Shown: positions 21,110 to 32,429 of the stretch, piece after piece | Layout: the number at the start of each line of letters is the position of its first letter | Position numbering within the stretch: the first letter of the stretch is position 1 | DNA from: Diabrotica undecimpunctata | Lineage: Eukaryota; Arthropoda; Insecta; Coleoptera; Chrysomelidae | Length of the DNA stretch: 64,000 nt | Assembly: GCF_040954645.1 (NCBI RefSeq) | Contig: NC_092811.1 | Coordinates: forward strand, 119,051,343 to 119,115,342 | Direction of reading: 5' to 3' | Translations under genes and position numbers: made by a program | The notes under the pieces: model-generated | Database searches by the model: none | What the model was told of the DNA's origin: nothing | Seen by the model: only the letters and a program-made list of their open reading frames with translations

Positions 21110-21400
21110 CGCTTTTCTCGGCAAAAATTATGTGCAATTGCTCTTCTTTTTAACGATGAAGAATGAAAAACTGTGTTAAAAAGAATGTTTGAAGTACATC
21201 CAATGCTAAGAGAAAGGAAAAAGGAATGTGAATACTGGACTTTAGACAGAGAATTAATTGATGACGATGAAAAATATTATGGATATTTTAGAATGAATAG
21301 GATTCAGTTTAAATTTGTTTTAAATTTAATTTCACCTTCAGTTAAAAAAACAAAATACTACATTTAACGATGCCATACATATCAAACCAAAAAGTATTTT
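21110..21400 (+). pseudogene. PIF/Harbinger-type transposase, N-terminal fragment
   Basis: The frame reads LCAIALLFNDEE, a stop, then LKRMFEVHPMLRERKKECEYWTLDR and KYYGYFRMNRIQFKFVLNLISP. This is the N-terminal region of insect Harbinger (HARBI1-like) transposases, where xVHPxLxxRxxxGEYxxL and FRMxxxxFxxLL are typical. A frame break near 21365 lets TTFNDAI (normally xTxxRxAI) be read, then similarity ends. No DDE residues are present. Confidence 0.6.
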
Positions 21401-23744
21401 TAAAAAGAAGAGGTATCACTTCCGTACAAAAGTCCTAATTGTTTATCACTTCCGTGATTAATTGTCACAAAGCAATAAAAACACATGTATACATGACAAA
21501 ATAGCCTCGAAAATTATTTTTTTAAATACTCTGTATCAAAATCAAACAAATATTCAAATAAACAACGGGGGGAAAACGACGGACATCTAATTCACATTAT
21601 CCTTACCAACCGGTTACGACCCGTTACGTAGCCGTCGGCATCAGTAAAATATTGTTTTCAAATATACTGAACGGAAACGTTAGGTGTCTGAAACGATACG
21701 TTCCGGACAGTGTGCGTTGTTCATATTTAAAACCATTTAAATTATATTTTTCGGAAACAAAACGCTATGTGCTGGAAACGCAACGTGCACGATAATATTC
21801 CACGACCTTAAGTGGGGAATGGCTTATATCGGCAATCACTCGGACGTCAGAGTCTCGTTTGTTATCTAGCAAAATGCAGCGTTTGATTAGAATTTCGAAG
21901 TTTGATTAGATTCCACACCCCTGATACATACCGGCCTTTTTTAAACGATATATTTTACTGTACTGTATTTTCAATATTTGTGTTTTTATTGCGTGTTCAC
22001 AAATAACATTTACGACTGTCTCCTTCACCTGTTTCTTTTTGTAGTTCCTACATCATAATTTATTCACTCTTTGAATTTTAGGATATCAATTTTATTGTCA
22101 CTACCGAGTCACAATCCCTAATCGCAGATCGTTTATTACATAGCGGTTTTTTTTAACATCAGCATCCGCATTAGATGTTTCGCACAAAAGTTGTACACAA
22201 TTTCATCAAGTATATTTACATTTAGAAGATTTAACCGATTCCTAAATACTTTCAGAATTGGATTGACTGTTTTAATCAACTCATTTATGTAAACGCTTGC
22301 TGCAGCATCCTTCTTTAGTATCTAAAAGCCCGTTCTAAACCATCTTCTTTAAAGAGTCATATTTTACAATAGGTGCAGAAAATGGTTAATCGATATTAGA
22401 TGGCCTACTGACCTCCATGTCTACATGTATCCAGAGCGTATGTGTGTAGTGATAAATGCATGCCCCAACAATGTGTGTAGAGAGTTGGAATGCCCGCATC
22501 ATTTACTTTTTTGTAGTCATTCATAACACATCTATATCCGTCAACTATTTTTAGATTAATGATTTTTATGGTTGATAAGCTAGTTCGGGAATGCGTGAGA
22601 GTGCATTTTTGTAAACTCGATAATAATTGAGGTATGATATAGAGCCAGTTCGTGTTTCAAACACATCGATAGGTACATTAAGAAAATCAATAAACTATAC
22701 ACCAAAACTTGGTTTAAGTGCATAATGATATAGAAAGCTAGATGATATATTTGATACAATTTACTATTTCTACCAGGAATACGCTACAATTTACTCTAAA
22801 ATAAGCTTTTTTTTAAGTTTCCATTATCACGATTTCCGAAGTATCACAAACTGTACTTTCAATAATGTTCAAACAGAATATTTGTTGAGATAATTTCTGA
22901 TTTCGGAATGATTTCCTCGTATAATTACAATTGATCTATGTTACAAACTATTTCAAAATTTCTGTGACCTTTAACTGGATAAAGTTATGGTAGTTCCGCC
23001 GAACTTTCCCGAACTTGTTTATTCAGTCATGCATAAGCTGATTGTTTTCGAAGATGGCCGATTTTGGAAAGTTTAACATTGCAATTTCCTTTGTAACATG
23101 TATTTACCTCATAATTCTACTGATATATCTTCTCGCTAAATTATAGTATAGTTAGAAAATACAGTTATCTCAGTATATACGACTCTAAGATTAGGATTAA
23201 GTTTTACAAAGAGTTTGTAATGAGTTGGATTTATATAACAAAGGAAGTTTGTGCTGTGGATAGGGGAGTTATATTTGGGAGACAGCAATTTAAAATAAAT
23301 AAAAATAAAGTTAGAGGAGGCAGTGTAAATATAATAAAAATGTGATACTTGGCAAAAACTTATAAAACATTACTAATATTAAGGCTAAACCTTTTAGTTT
23401 GAACAATTTACAACTACTTATATGTTATACCATCGATGAGTGAACAATATCGGCAAAGAAAAAAACTTATAGACACAGTGACTGCTCTCAAAACTTTTTA
23501 AAAGGAGATTTTAAAGAGAAAGAGAATGGCATTTGAGGAAGATACGAACTGAAAATTACCAGTTATGTTAGTTCAATTTTGAAAAAATAAAACTACAATT
23601 TGCAATTCGCGTTTTCAAACGACAGTGCTGCCAACTACTGTTAAAATAGATAACTAATAAAATAGGGATACATACACTTCAAAAATAAATTAGAGTTTAA
23701 AACTGCTATAAATTTGATTAAATTTTAAAAATAAGAAAAGTAAT
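21401..23744. other. No gene seen (2.3 kb)
   Basis: AT-rich, multiply stopped. Repeated short GGAAACG/CGTTTCC-type words at 21665-21790 may be the terminal part of the Harbinger element. I cannot delimit it. Confidence 0.4.
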
Positions 23745-24328
23745 AGATATTGTTCAGTGCCACAATGTTCTGCTCGATGTACGAAAGATATACGAGAAAT
23801 TACGAAAAAAACTGGCAAGTAGCTCTTCTTATTGAGAAACCTGTGACAAAATTTATGAATGTATGCAGCCGACACTTTAAGAAATTGGATTACTTTTTTC
23901 CAGGTAAATCATATTTGAGGAAATTTTTTTAGATTTATTTATCTTTGGACAAAGTGTTGTCCCCTTCACCAAGATCATCTCGAGAAAAAAGATCAAAATG
24001 AGCCAAACAAAGGCATCTATATAGTACAGTATCTATTTAAAAAGATATAATGATTGACTTAGATCCAAGAACGTCAACAATTACGAAAGATGAAATCGAA
24101 ATTAACACAGGTACTGCGATTAGTGCAGTTTTAGAAGCCAAACGAAATAGTCCCGAGTTACTGCTAGATTACTCACTGAAAATCTACACAGAAGAGAAGG
24201 CTATACAAGTGATCCCATCTGTATTAAGTTTGTTTTTATTCAATTGGCAAATTTACAATCTGCTATTACAAGCTATTAGTAAATGTGAGTATTGCAAATA
24301 CATGAAAGGAGAAATTATCCACTCTTAA
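23745..24328 (+). pseudogene. THAP-domain protein relic
   Basis: Frames at 23750-23932 read NWQVALLIEKPVTKFMNVCSRHFKKLDYFFPG, then LRKFF. The CSRHF-x2-LDYF block is the second half of a THAP zinc finger (the final Cys and His zinc ligands plus the conserved aromatic). The first ligands (CSARC-like) are in another frame. A further frame, 24050-24328, has no motif I recognise. THAP fingers bind DNA and are common in insect transposases. A plus-strand DDE_4 fragment 2.5 kb downstream could be the catalytic part of the same gene, separated by the minus-strand LINE pieces. Confidence 0.5.
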
Positions 24329-24479
24329 CACTCCCAATACTAACACTAAACAAATTAAATTATTGTAGGATTTTAATTTGAAACTAAAATTAAAATGAAA
24401 ATTACAATTTAAAATTGAAATTAGTGAATAAAGTTTGTTGACCACTGTCTCTTCAATCTTCGTCTGACTTCTGATTGGA

Positions 24480-24795
24480 GGTGTAGTTGTCTTGCTTTCT
24501 CGTTGGGGTGTGTTTCCTCATAGTGTGGTATGGTGTTATAGCAGCGCCACCTTGTGCTATTCCATCAGGTTGGTTGGTGTTGTAAATATAATAATGAGGG
24601 ATCTCAAACATCGTTCTGTCAGTGAAATGGGTTTCCGATATGAGTCGAACTTCAATTTTGTTATGTTCAAGAAAGTTAGTAACTTCTGTGTTATGGTTGC
24701 CTAGGCCTTTGGCATTCCATTGTGCAATTCTAGTGACTTAAGTTCCATTACTGAATTTATTTATTACTGTGGAAAGCATGTTTAAAATCACGCTA
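24480..24795 (-). pseudogene. Jockey-type ORF2, start of EEP endonuclease
   Basis: The minus strand reads TRIAQWNAKGLGNHNTEV, FLEHNKIEV, ISETHFTDRTMFEIPHY and TNQPDGIAQGGAAI, the first 80 residues of a Jockey-like apurinic endonuclease (usual pattern IxxWNxNGL...ETHF...GGxAI). The catalytic Glu of SETHF is present. The element ends at about 24480, so RT is missing. A stop separates it from ORF1, as in two-ORF Jockey elements. Confidence 0.7.
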
Positions 24796-24799
24796 TTTT

Positions 24800-26156
24800 A
24801 AATTATTAGTTGTGAAAACATAGCTTTGAATTCGTTAAGGAAACTCTTCATCATCTCTCCAATGTCACTGTTTGTATTACTTACATGTGTTCCACTTGTT
24901 ATTTGAGCGAAAGCTACATGATATTGGTTGTATGAGTTCGTATTATTATGGACATTATTTACATTTGTTCCACCTGTTGCTTGTGTGTAAGTCGCGTGAT
25001 TTTGATTGCTTAAGTTCGAATTATTCTGTACTGTATTATTGCAGTTAGTTACAGTGCTCCATTGCAGGGAGCGTAAAAGGCAGGTGTATCTCTAGGTTTT
25101 TTACAATAGGCTGACATATGGTTCCCTCCACATTTGACACAGTAATAAGGTCTATTACAGTATGTCTTAGACTGTCCATACAATTGGCATCTGGTACACT
25201 GGACAATATTATTCTTTTTATGCGGTGGCTCAATAACTGTTGTTTTCCCGTTGTTTATAAATTGAATTTTATATATTTTTTTATTATTTTGATTAGATTC
25301 TATATCGACGTAAAACATTATTAGAGGGTCCTTACTTACTCTGTGTTTTATATTTACAATATTGCGTACTAAATGCCCATGTTTTTCTATTTCACTTTTT
25401 ATTATATTAATGGGCACTGTATGATAGAGATTACGAATTACAGCTTTGTATGCTCTATCCTCTTTCATTTGGTACGTATGATGCACAATTTTTTTGCTAT
25501 ATGTCTTACCAGTTTTCGGTATGTTTTAGAGTCCCGGGAATTTATTTTTATTGTGTTGTTTTTTAATGCTGTATAATAGTATGTTTCTGTTTTTATTACT
25601 TCCGATAGGTTATTAACCATTTTATTGTATTCAGTAACACCATATATAAAAATTGGTGGACATTTAGAAGTTGCTGGAGTTTCGTTGGTATTTTCTGTAC
25701 TATTATTGTTGTCGTTTTCGTTTTCATTTTGTAGAATCTGAAATTAATTGGTGGTTACTACCGTGTCTTCGTTTTCTGTTGGTGTCGGAGGATTAATTTT
25801 ACATTTTTGTTACTTTGTTGTATAGTTTGCCATTCGTGGATATCCGATGACTCAATGTCGCTGATTGACTCTGAAGATTCTTCACTTTGTAATGTATGTG
25901 TCATCTCAATAGAATAAGAAGCTTCATTGTGAGGTGTAGATATTTTAGGATTGTATTGACAGTTTGAGGAAGATTGTGATAGTACTTGGTTAGGAACATA
26001 ATTTATTGTTGTTGGTGGGTTGCTTAAAATTTGTGCTGAACTTGGTTGTAAATTTTGTGGAAAAAGGACATTTGGACATTCTGGTTGAATTTGCTGTTGC
26101 TGATATTGAATATTTATAGGTTGACCATTAACAGTAGCAGTATAAAAAGGAACTTC
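24800..26156 (-). pseudogene. Jockey-type ORF1 (gag-like nucleic-acid-binding protein)
   Basis: On the minus strand the N-terminal part (26156-25758) is Gln/Pro/Ser-rich (QPINIQYQQQQIQPECPN, SSESISDIESSDIHEW). The middle part lies in broken frames (SKCPPIFIYGVTEYNKMVNNL, INSRDSKTYRKLVRH). The frame 25486-25049 contains RAYKAVIRNLYHTVPINIIKSE, then two zinc knuckles, CTRCQLYGQSKTYC and CVKCGGNHMSAYC. In the first knuckle the zinc-binding His is Gln. The protein would coat LINE RNA. The tail is Asn/Thr-rich (24800-25049). One or two frame breaks make it inactive. Confidence 0.75.
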
Positions 26157-26714
26157 TTCTTCATGTATCATCTCCTTAAGAAGGTTGGCAACCATCGTGG
26201 CAATTCGCACTTTCGATATGGTTGCTCTAAAGAGGTTAGCAGAAGTGCAGTTAAACCAAGCTCTCAAATTGTTTAACCAGGAGATGCGTCTTCTTCCGCG
26301 TCTGCTTCTGCCCTGTATTCTTCCTTGTATTATTAATTGCAGCAAGTTATAATGCTCGCCCCTCATGACATGTCCCAGATATTGCAGTTTTCTGACTTTA
26401 ATTGTATTTAAAACCTCTTTATCTTTTTCCATTCTTCTCAACACCTCGACATTCGTGACTCTATCCATCCAACTTATTCTTAATATCCTTCTGTAGGCCC
26501 ATAACTCGAAGGCTTCTAATCTGTCCGAAACATTTTTCTTTAATGTCCAAGCCTTCAACCCATAAAATAATACGGAGAACACGTAGCATCTCAGAAGTCT
26601 TATTTTTAAAAAAATTGAAATGTCCCTACTGCAGAGTACTTTTTTCAGTTTGTTGAAAGAATTTCTTGTCTGTCCTATTCTTCGGAACACACACCGATAC
26701 ATCTGGTGGAGCAC
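26157..26714 (-). mobile_element. LINE family A, copy 3 (C-terminal fragment)
   Basis: Contains only the region after RT: IRLLRCYVFSVLFYGLKAWTL, ALELW-like FELWAYRRILRISWMDRVTNVEVLRRM, RKLQYLGHVMRG and SWLNNLRAWFN. It ends with TTCTTCTTC (plus strand, 26154-26162). It is joined in frame to the Jockey ORF1 N-terminus, so a single open frame spans both (26714-25758). No clear target duplication was found, so the junction may be secondary. Confidence 0.75.
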
Positions 26715-26787
26715 TCATTTTAATTGTTAAAACTGTATATTTTAATTTTTAAATAGTTTATAAATAGTAGGTATATCCACTTGATAC

Positions 26788-27345
26788 ATGATAATGACGG
26801 TAAAAACGAGACCGGAGCTCATTTTTAATCACCATTATAAACTTTCGCCTAATTCGTATCTATGTTTACAGTTCGAGAGTCAAATGAATACTTCTATATT
26901 AAGTGAAGGCAAAAAAGTTACTTTGTATGATATCATACAAACAAATCGCTACTTAAATGCATTTACTGGATTACCCACTCTTAATTTACTAGAAAAACTT
27001 TGTGAAGCTGCTAGTTTCTTAGAAAAGAAAAATTCGAAACCATTATTGCTTCAGCTAAAACAACGTATTGTTCTAGTGTTCTAGCCTTTCTGTTATATTT
27101 GGTGTCTCAGCAAATACATGTAAATTATTTTCAGATAATGGTGGAAGTTCTTTCTGAAATATTAAAACTTGCAATCCCCTGGTCAGGAAAAGAAGGGATT
27201 CAAAATAGGATACCTGTTAGTTTTAAGAAATTTTCTAAAACAAGAATTGTTTTGGACTGCACAGAATTACTTTTACAAAAAGCAAGTGTCTCAAGTATCG
27301 TATAATAACTTATTCTCACTACAAAGGGGACCTTGTCCCCTACAA
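26788..27345 (+). pseudogene. DDE_4 (ISL2EU/P-like) transposase fragment
   Basis: Frames at 26788-27084 and 27099-27305 read NRYLNAFTGLPTLNLLEKL, then FQIMVEVLSEILKLAIPWSGKEGIQNRIPVSFKKFSKTRIVLDCTELLLQKAS. The TGLPT block, the HTH-like middle and RIVLDCTE (first catalytic Asp) match insect DDE_4 transposases of the THAP/ISL2EU type. A further frame gives TYSHYKGDLVPYKG, where YSxYKxHNTxK is usual. The rest of the catalytic domain is missing. Confidence 0.68.
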
Positions 27346-28002
27346 AGGTTGCTACTGCAACTACGTTTAGAACAAGAAACTATTATTATGCACTATCACA
27401 ATATAATCTTACAGTTACTATAAAAGTATTAAAACTAAAAAATATTCTTAAAACAACAAATGTGAACAATCATACACGATCTGACACAACAATCATAACA
27501 ATATGGCCGAAGTGAGGTCGTTTTTAGTCACGTGGTGCCCCCTCCATAGATTCTAACTCGATGTTTTCTAAGCATAAATAAGTTAGGCGTCTTAAAGACA
27601 CGTTCGATTTTTATTGGTTTACCGTTTTATCCAATAATATTTCAGCTTTACTCACACACCTTCAAAAACAATATATTCAGCACGAGTATTAGTGGTGTGA
27701 TTAATAACACACACCCAAAATTATATATTCACCAATCTTAAAACTAGTTACCTATACTGATAGGGCGACTAAAAAACCTGTCCCAAATTTATTTAACTAA
27801 TAGCACGTTTTGGGTGTTATCGATTTATAACTGGTTTTGATTTGAACGATATCACATGCTATTTAGTTTGGAATAATTATATTTTAAATAGGTAATTAGA
27901 ATTTTCGTCAATTAGAGGTTTAATTTCAGATTAGAATAAAATAAAACAATATAATGTTTGTTGAAGTAGTAACATTAAGAAAATATTATTTATTTATCAA
28001 TA
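27346..28002. other. No gene seen
   Basis: AT-rich noncoding spacer. GAGGTCGTTTTTAGTCACGTGG at about 27515 stands out by GC content but has no recognised role. Confidence 0.4.
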
Positions 28003-28190
28003 TTTTTTAGAAATGCGTCATTCGTAAAACTACATAAAGCTATTTTAGTTGCGTCTACTGTTGAACATACGCTTCCTTCAAACGTTTTTTTATTAAACTG
28101 TTTAATAATATCTTCGTTACTTTGAGTACTAAATAAATTTGTTGATGATGTTGGTATGTGGGTGTTGCTAGCCTGTGCCAGTTCACTTTT
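28003..28190 (-). pseudogene. Unrecognised C-terminal coding relic
   Basis: The minus strand is open for about 62 codons ending at TAA, with an even amino-acid mix (SNTHIPTSSTNLF, NEDIIKQFNKKTFEGSVC, DATKIALCSFTNDAFLKN). It has no start codon, so it would be a last exon. I do not recognise the family. Its position, convergent with the DDE_4 fragment, resembles the arrangement at 31.9-33.2 kb. Confidence 0.35.
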
Positions 28191-28557
28191 ATTGATCTAA
28201 CCAGATCACTCAGAACCTGGCCACTGTCTCTTTAGAAATTAATAAATATTTACTTTTTGATAATTACTGCAATAAAACGTGTTCCGTCGAGATCAGGGTT
28301 TAGGTAAGTTTTGTCTAACAGTGTTGTCGGTAACAAAATTATTAAATGGGGTAATTTATACGATTATAAAAAACAAAACTTCGTTAGACCACTTCATAGT
28401 TACATTACCACGACACTGACCGTACCTCTTCTAGCTTCAGCTTCTGATTGTCTTGAAACTGTGCTGATTTACTGACAACTTTTTCTATTCAGGGGATCAT
28501 AAACCACAAATATTGAGAAGAAAAATGGTATTCCACGTTGTGTTGGTTCCTGTATTT

Positions 28558-28592
28558 ATAATAATAATAATAATAATAATAATATAATAGAC
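28558..28592. repeat. (AAT)n microsatellite
   Basis: About ten ATA/AAT units. Confidence 0.9.
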
Positions 28593-28614
28593 CATAGATA
28601 TAATAGAATAATAG

Positions 28615-28897
28615 ACCGGATCTCATACTAGTTAATAAACTTACTAGGCAAACAACACTTATTGATGTGGCGACACCTAACACCAATAATTTGCGTGGTA
28701 AATACAACGAAAAGATCGCCAAGTATAGAGATCTAGAAATACAAATCAGGAGACAATGGAGAATGGAAAGTACCCAGACAGTACCTATTATTACAATATC
28801 TACTACTGGTGTTATTCCCAAAAATCTCCTAGCGAACATAAAACAGCTGGGTCTAAATGACCATCTTTATAAGGCCATGCAGAAAGCTGTAGGGTAA
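28615..28897 (+). pseudogene. R4/Dong-like retrotransposon, C-terminal fragment
   Basis: The frame reads DLILVNKLTRQTTLIDVATPNTNN, KYNEKIAKYRDLEIQIRRQW, TTGVIPKNLLANIKQLGLN and MQKAVG. This is the conserved end of insect R4/Dong-like proteins (the restriction-enzyme-like endonuclease region, with PDI-type residues replaced by TDL here). It starts after a microsatellite and ends at the pogo boundary. It belongs to the same superfamily as 201-2075 but covers the opposite end, so it is not the same fragment. Confidence 0.65.
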
Positions 28898-29380
28898 ACT
28901 GTGCAAATACCGGTCAGTGGGTAATGGCGGTCATCCCGATTGTGCGAAATCTATTCAATCTGGCAACCTCCTATAACTGTCAACGTGTCGCTTCACTACT
29001 CTGTCGTTGAGTTGGCGTATACCATTGTCATAGAAATATTATTAACCTGTTTTCAGTAGGTATCGCAGTCAATATCCCAACCACACACACACAACCTGTT
29101 TTCAGTGTTTTCGATCTTATTTTTATGGTGAGTAAGATAAGGTAAATTCACTTTTATTCACTTGTAGATCCTAAAATTGGTTACAATTGATTATAATGAT
29201 GTTAGCCTATTCCTTTTTTAAAGATCAATATAATTGAATACATGTTTACGAGTAAAAAATTCTAAGAAAAAAAAAAAAAAACAGGAGGCAATGCCGGTCA
29301 GTTGACCGGTATTACCCCCATGCTGACTTATATTAATTTACAGTTTATACTATTAATCCTTAGGGAATTTTTATATTTCA

Positions 29381-31180
29381 GATGACAGGGAATCGAAAAA
29401 GAACGACTTGTAAAGCAAAATGAAGTCAACAGAATCTAGAAAAAGCTATTTTAGCTTATCGAAATGGTAAAATGACTATGCGAAAAGCTGCAAAAGCATA
29501 TGCTATCCCTTTTTCGACATTGCAAGAAAGAATAAAAATAAAAATCTTCAAGGTGCGTCATTAGGTAGAAAATCTGAAGCTGAAATAGCCACACAAATAA
29601 AATATTTAGCTTTTATTTTTTATGGCGTAACAGCAAAAGAACTGAGAAAATTAGAATTTAAGTTTGCTGAAAGAAACAGTATTAAACACAATTTTAACAT
29701 CTGCTTAGGATTAGCTGGTGTCGAGTGATTACGAAGTTTTCTTCGCAGAAATCCAACAGTATCCATACGCAAAGCAGAAGGCACGAGTCTAAACAGATTA
29801 ACAGCTTTTAATAAAAAAGAAGTGGACCTGTTTTTAAGCTATTAGAAAGTTTGATGACAAAATATCAATTTGGTCCAATACAAATATATAATGCCGATAA
29901 GACGGGAATTAGTACAGTTCAGGATAATGGAAAAATTTTAGCTACCAAAGGCCAGAAAAGGGTGGGCTTTGCAACCAGTGGAGACAGGGGTGGAAACATC
30001 ACAGTTATGTGTGCCATGAATGCCGCTGGGGGATACATTCCACCCATGTTTATTTTTCCGCGAAAGCGACTGACACCTCTTTTAGAAAAAGATGGACCTC
30101 CGGAGGCATTATATAAATGTTCAAATAATGGTTGGATTGATAAAGGTTTATTTTATGAATGGTTGCAACACTTCCACAAATACTCAAAACCTAGTGAAAC
30201 CTCACCAGTTCTTCTAATTACAGATAACCATTCCAGCCACATATCAATAAAAGTTTATGAATATTGCAAAGCAAATAATATTTCTATGCTTTCAATTCCG
30301 CCTCATTCATTAACAAGATCCAACCTTTGGATATTGTTTTTTATGGGCCTCTTAAAGCTGAATATCGAAATGAATGTAATTTGTGTATTAAAACACATTT
30401 AATGCGAAATATCACGCCATATGATATTGCTGGTCTGTTTAATAAAGATATTCTACAGTAGCGACCATAAGTAAAGGAGAATCTGGCTTTAAATGCGCTG
30501 GAATTTTTCCACTCAACCCAAAAGTATTTAAAGAGCAAGATTTCTTAGCTGCTACAACATTACAAAACCAATCACTTGTTAAAGTCCAAGATAACAATGA
30601 AGCCCATAATACAAACCCATCTCAAACTTTGCCACCTATAAATAAAAATCAGGTTGAAACAACAGCAGTCGATCCTATTCCGGGACCTTCTACTAGTTTC
30701 ACATCATTTAAAGAACTTACGTCTATTACAAATTCCGCTGTAAGAAAGAGTATAACCAGAAAAAAAAACAGCATGCGAAAATCCTGACATCTACGCCTTT
30801 TAAACCAGAGTTAGAAGAAAAGGAACAGAAAAAACAGGAAAAGGTAAAGAAAATTCAAGAAAAAAGAAAAACTAAATTAAAAACCCAAAAATCTCAGAAA
30901 GGACAAAATACAAATAAGACTGGAAAACAAGTACAAACTAAGAAACCTCATTACAAGAGAAAGGTGTTTGATTCTAGTTCTTCGGAATCGGATATCGATA
31001 TACCATGTGATGACAGTGACGATGCAGACGACGATAGATGCCTGGTGCAGCGAGTTTGGCAAAAACAATGAAATGTGGTTTAGATGTACCCTTTGCTCAA
31101 GATGGGCCTATTCAGAGTGTAGTGGATGGGATTCTGCAGAGGGTTATACCTGCGATGACTGTCAACCATTTTTACATTAA
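29381..31180 (+). pseudogene. pogo-type transposase with C-terminal zinc finger (degenerate)
   Basis: In order: a pipsqueak/CENP-B-like HTH, ILAYRNGKMTMRKAAKAYAIPFSTLQERI (29450-29535); a damaged HTH_Tnp region; and the DDE domain, best in the frame from 29851: YNADKTGI (first Asp), KRVGFATSGDRGGNITVMCAMNA, GWIDKGLFYEWL and LLITDNHSSH (second Asp). A frameshift at about 30315 leads to QPLDIVFYGPLKAEYRNE (third Asp), ITPYDIAGLFNK and GESGFKCAGIFPLNP. A Lys/Ser-rich linker ends in KVFDSSSSESD, and then a PHD-like finger reads MWFRCTLCSRWAYSEC and TCDDC. In that finger the His zinc ligand is Tyr. Multiple breaks make it inactive. Confidence 0.8.
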
Positions 31181-31371
31181 AACACATATTTTTGTTATTT
31201 TTTTTCGTTTTGTAATAAAAAATATTTTTCACCTTTCTTACTGATTTACTTGAATTGTTACCCATTAAGGCACATTCGTTAATCGTTTTATGACAAAAAA
31301 TTGCTAAAAAGATATTGATTTAAATTTTAATAATAACACAAACAAATTGACTGGCATTAGCCACACTCATC

Positions 31372-31405
31372 ACCGGTATTGTCCATATATGGTGACAATA
31401 CCGGT
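31372..31405. repeat. 12-bp inverted repeat with ACCGGTATTGTC arms
   Basis: ACCGGTATTGTC, 10 bases, GACAATACCGGT; perfect arms. Probably a subterminal transposase-binding site of pogo-like element 1. Confidence 0.75.
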
Positions 31406-31748
31406 CAAAGATACTTTTTTATTTTTTGTCTCCGTCAAAGACAAAAATTTTTGATTTTTTGAATTGAATGTGTCTTGCAATAAGTTAAAACCCCAAATGA
31501 CCGGTTGACGCCTTAAATTTGATTCACAGAGTTTTACTTTTTTTATATTAAATTTTCTTCTTAGGTGACCGCGATTTGTACACTTTACTCCAGCATATCA
31601 AGTCACCTAGGGCTTAATAACATGGAAAGAGTCCCACCAGAGCTCAATCCTTTTGATACCGTAGGTATCTGGGATGAGTGAATTCTCCCCTTAGAGGGAG
31701 TGTGAGCCGTATGGCTAAATCTGAGATATTAATGTTTATGTTTAATGT

Positions 31749-31960
31749 TTACAAGAGTTTAGTGAAACAAACCCACTTAGCAGACCACCGCTACCGAAAA
31801 TAAACTCTTCTAAGAAACTTGGAGCTCTGTTACAAATTGTGAATACTGAAGTCCTACCCAATTATATCACAGGAGCCCACACATTGGAATATTTGCATAT
31901 GCTGATCTACTGTGCAGCAACAGCAATTGCTAATGTTATGGGCATTAAGACACATTAAAA
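31749..31960 (+). pseudogene. R4/Dong-like retrotransposon, internal fragment
   Basis: Aligns with 708-870 (CAAGAGTTTAGTG...CATATGCTGA) with few differences. Here the next bases read MLIYCAATAIANVMGIK, which is the continuation lost in the 5' copy. Preceding DNA 31600-31745 may be leader of the same or another element. Too short for function. Confidence 0.65.
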
Positions 31961-32235
31961 GTAATTATTGGAATAGCACGATCTGGTTTTACATTTGTAA
32001 ATCCTGTTTATGATGGCCTTGTTTGAGACAAAGAAATTTTTATTCAATCAAGACTATTGGACAAATTGATACCAAATGAGGATGTTATAATGGTAGATAA
32101 GGGCTTTTTGATACAAAATAAAGCATTAAAAGAATTAATAAGATCGTAATTTTTGCAACAATTAACAATGCAAGATGCTCTTTGTACTACTGAACTTGCT
32201 TCAGAAATAGTAAACTTTTTCTAAGCTATACTAAG
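31955..32235 (+). pseudogene. DDE_4 transposase, C-terminal fragment
   Basis: Reads LKVIIGIARSGFTFVNPVYDGLV, DKEIFIQSRLLDKLIPNEDVIMVDKGFLI and TTELASEIVNF. This is the middle and end of a DDE_4 domain, with IMVDKGF carrying the second catalytic Asp. The earlier part with the first Asp is absent, replaced by the R4-like fragment. Two stops lie inside. The next gene on the minus strand converges on it. Confidence 0.7.
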
Positions 32236-32429
32236 CTTTTTCCCATGTAATGTTGCAGTATTTCCTTTAAAATTAGAATTATACTATTGGTTAACTTTAA
32301 GTGACCAATTTGGGTTTTTATTTTTACTATAATATAAATAAATGGTAACAAGTGTTTCAGTTACTTCAGATTTTTTAGTTTGGTTTAACGTAGCTAAACA
32401 CATTTTAACAGAATTACTGTAGTTTATTT

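Larger units (their letters stand above)
28900..31515 (+). mobile_element. pogo-like DNA transposon 1 (degenerate)
   Basis: The transposase relic lies between two regions rich in ACCGGT words: left 28907-28950 (ATACCGGTCAGTGGG) and 29287-29320; right 31371-31410 and 31497-31510 (GACCGGTTGACG). The outermost ACCGGTCA words are inverted, and TA can be placed just outside each. The exact ends are a guess. Confidence 0.55.
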
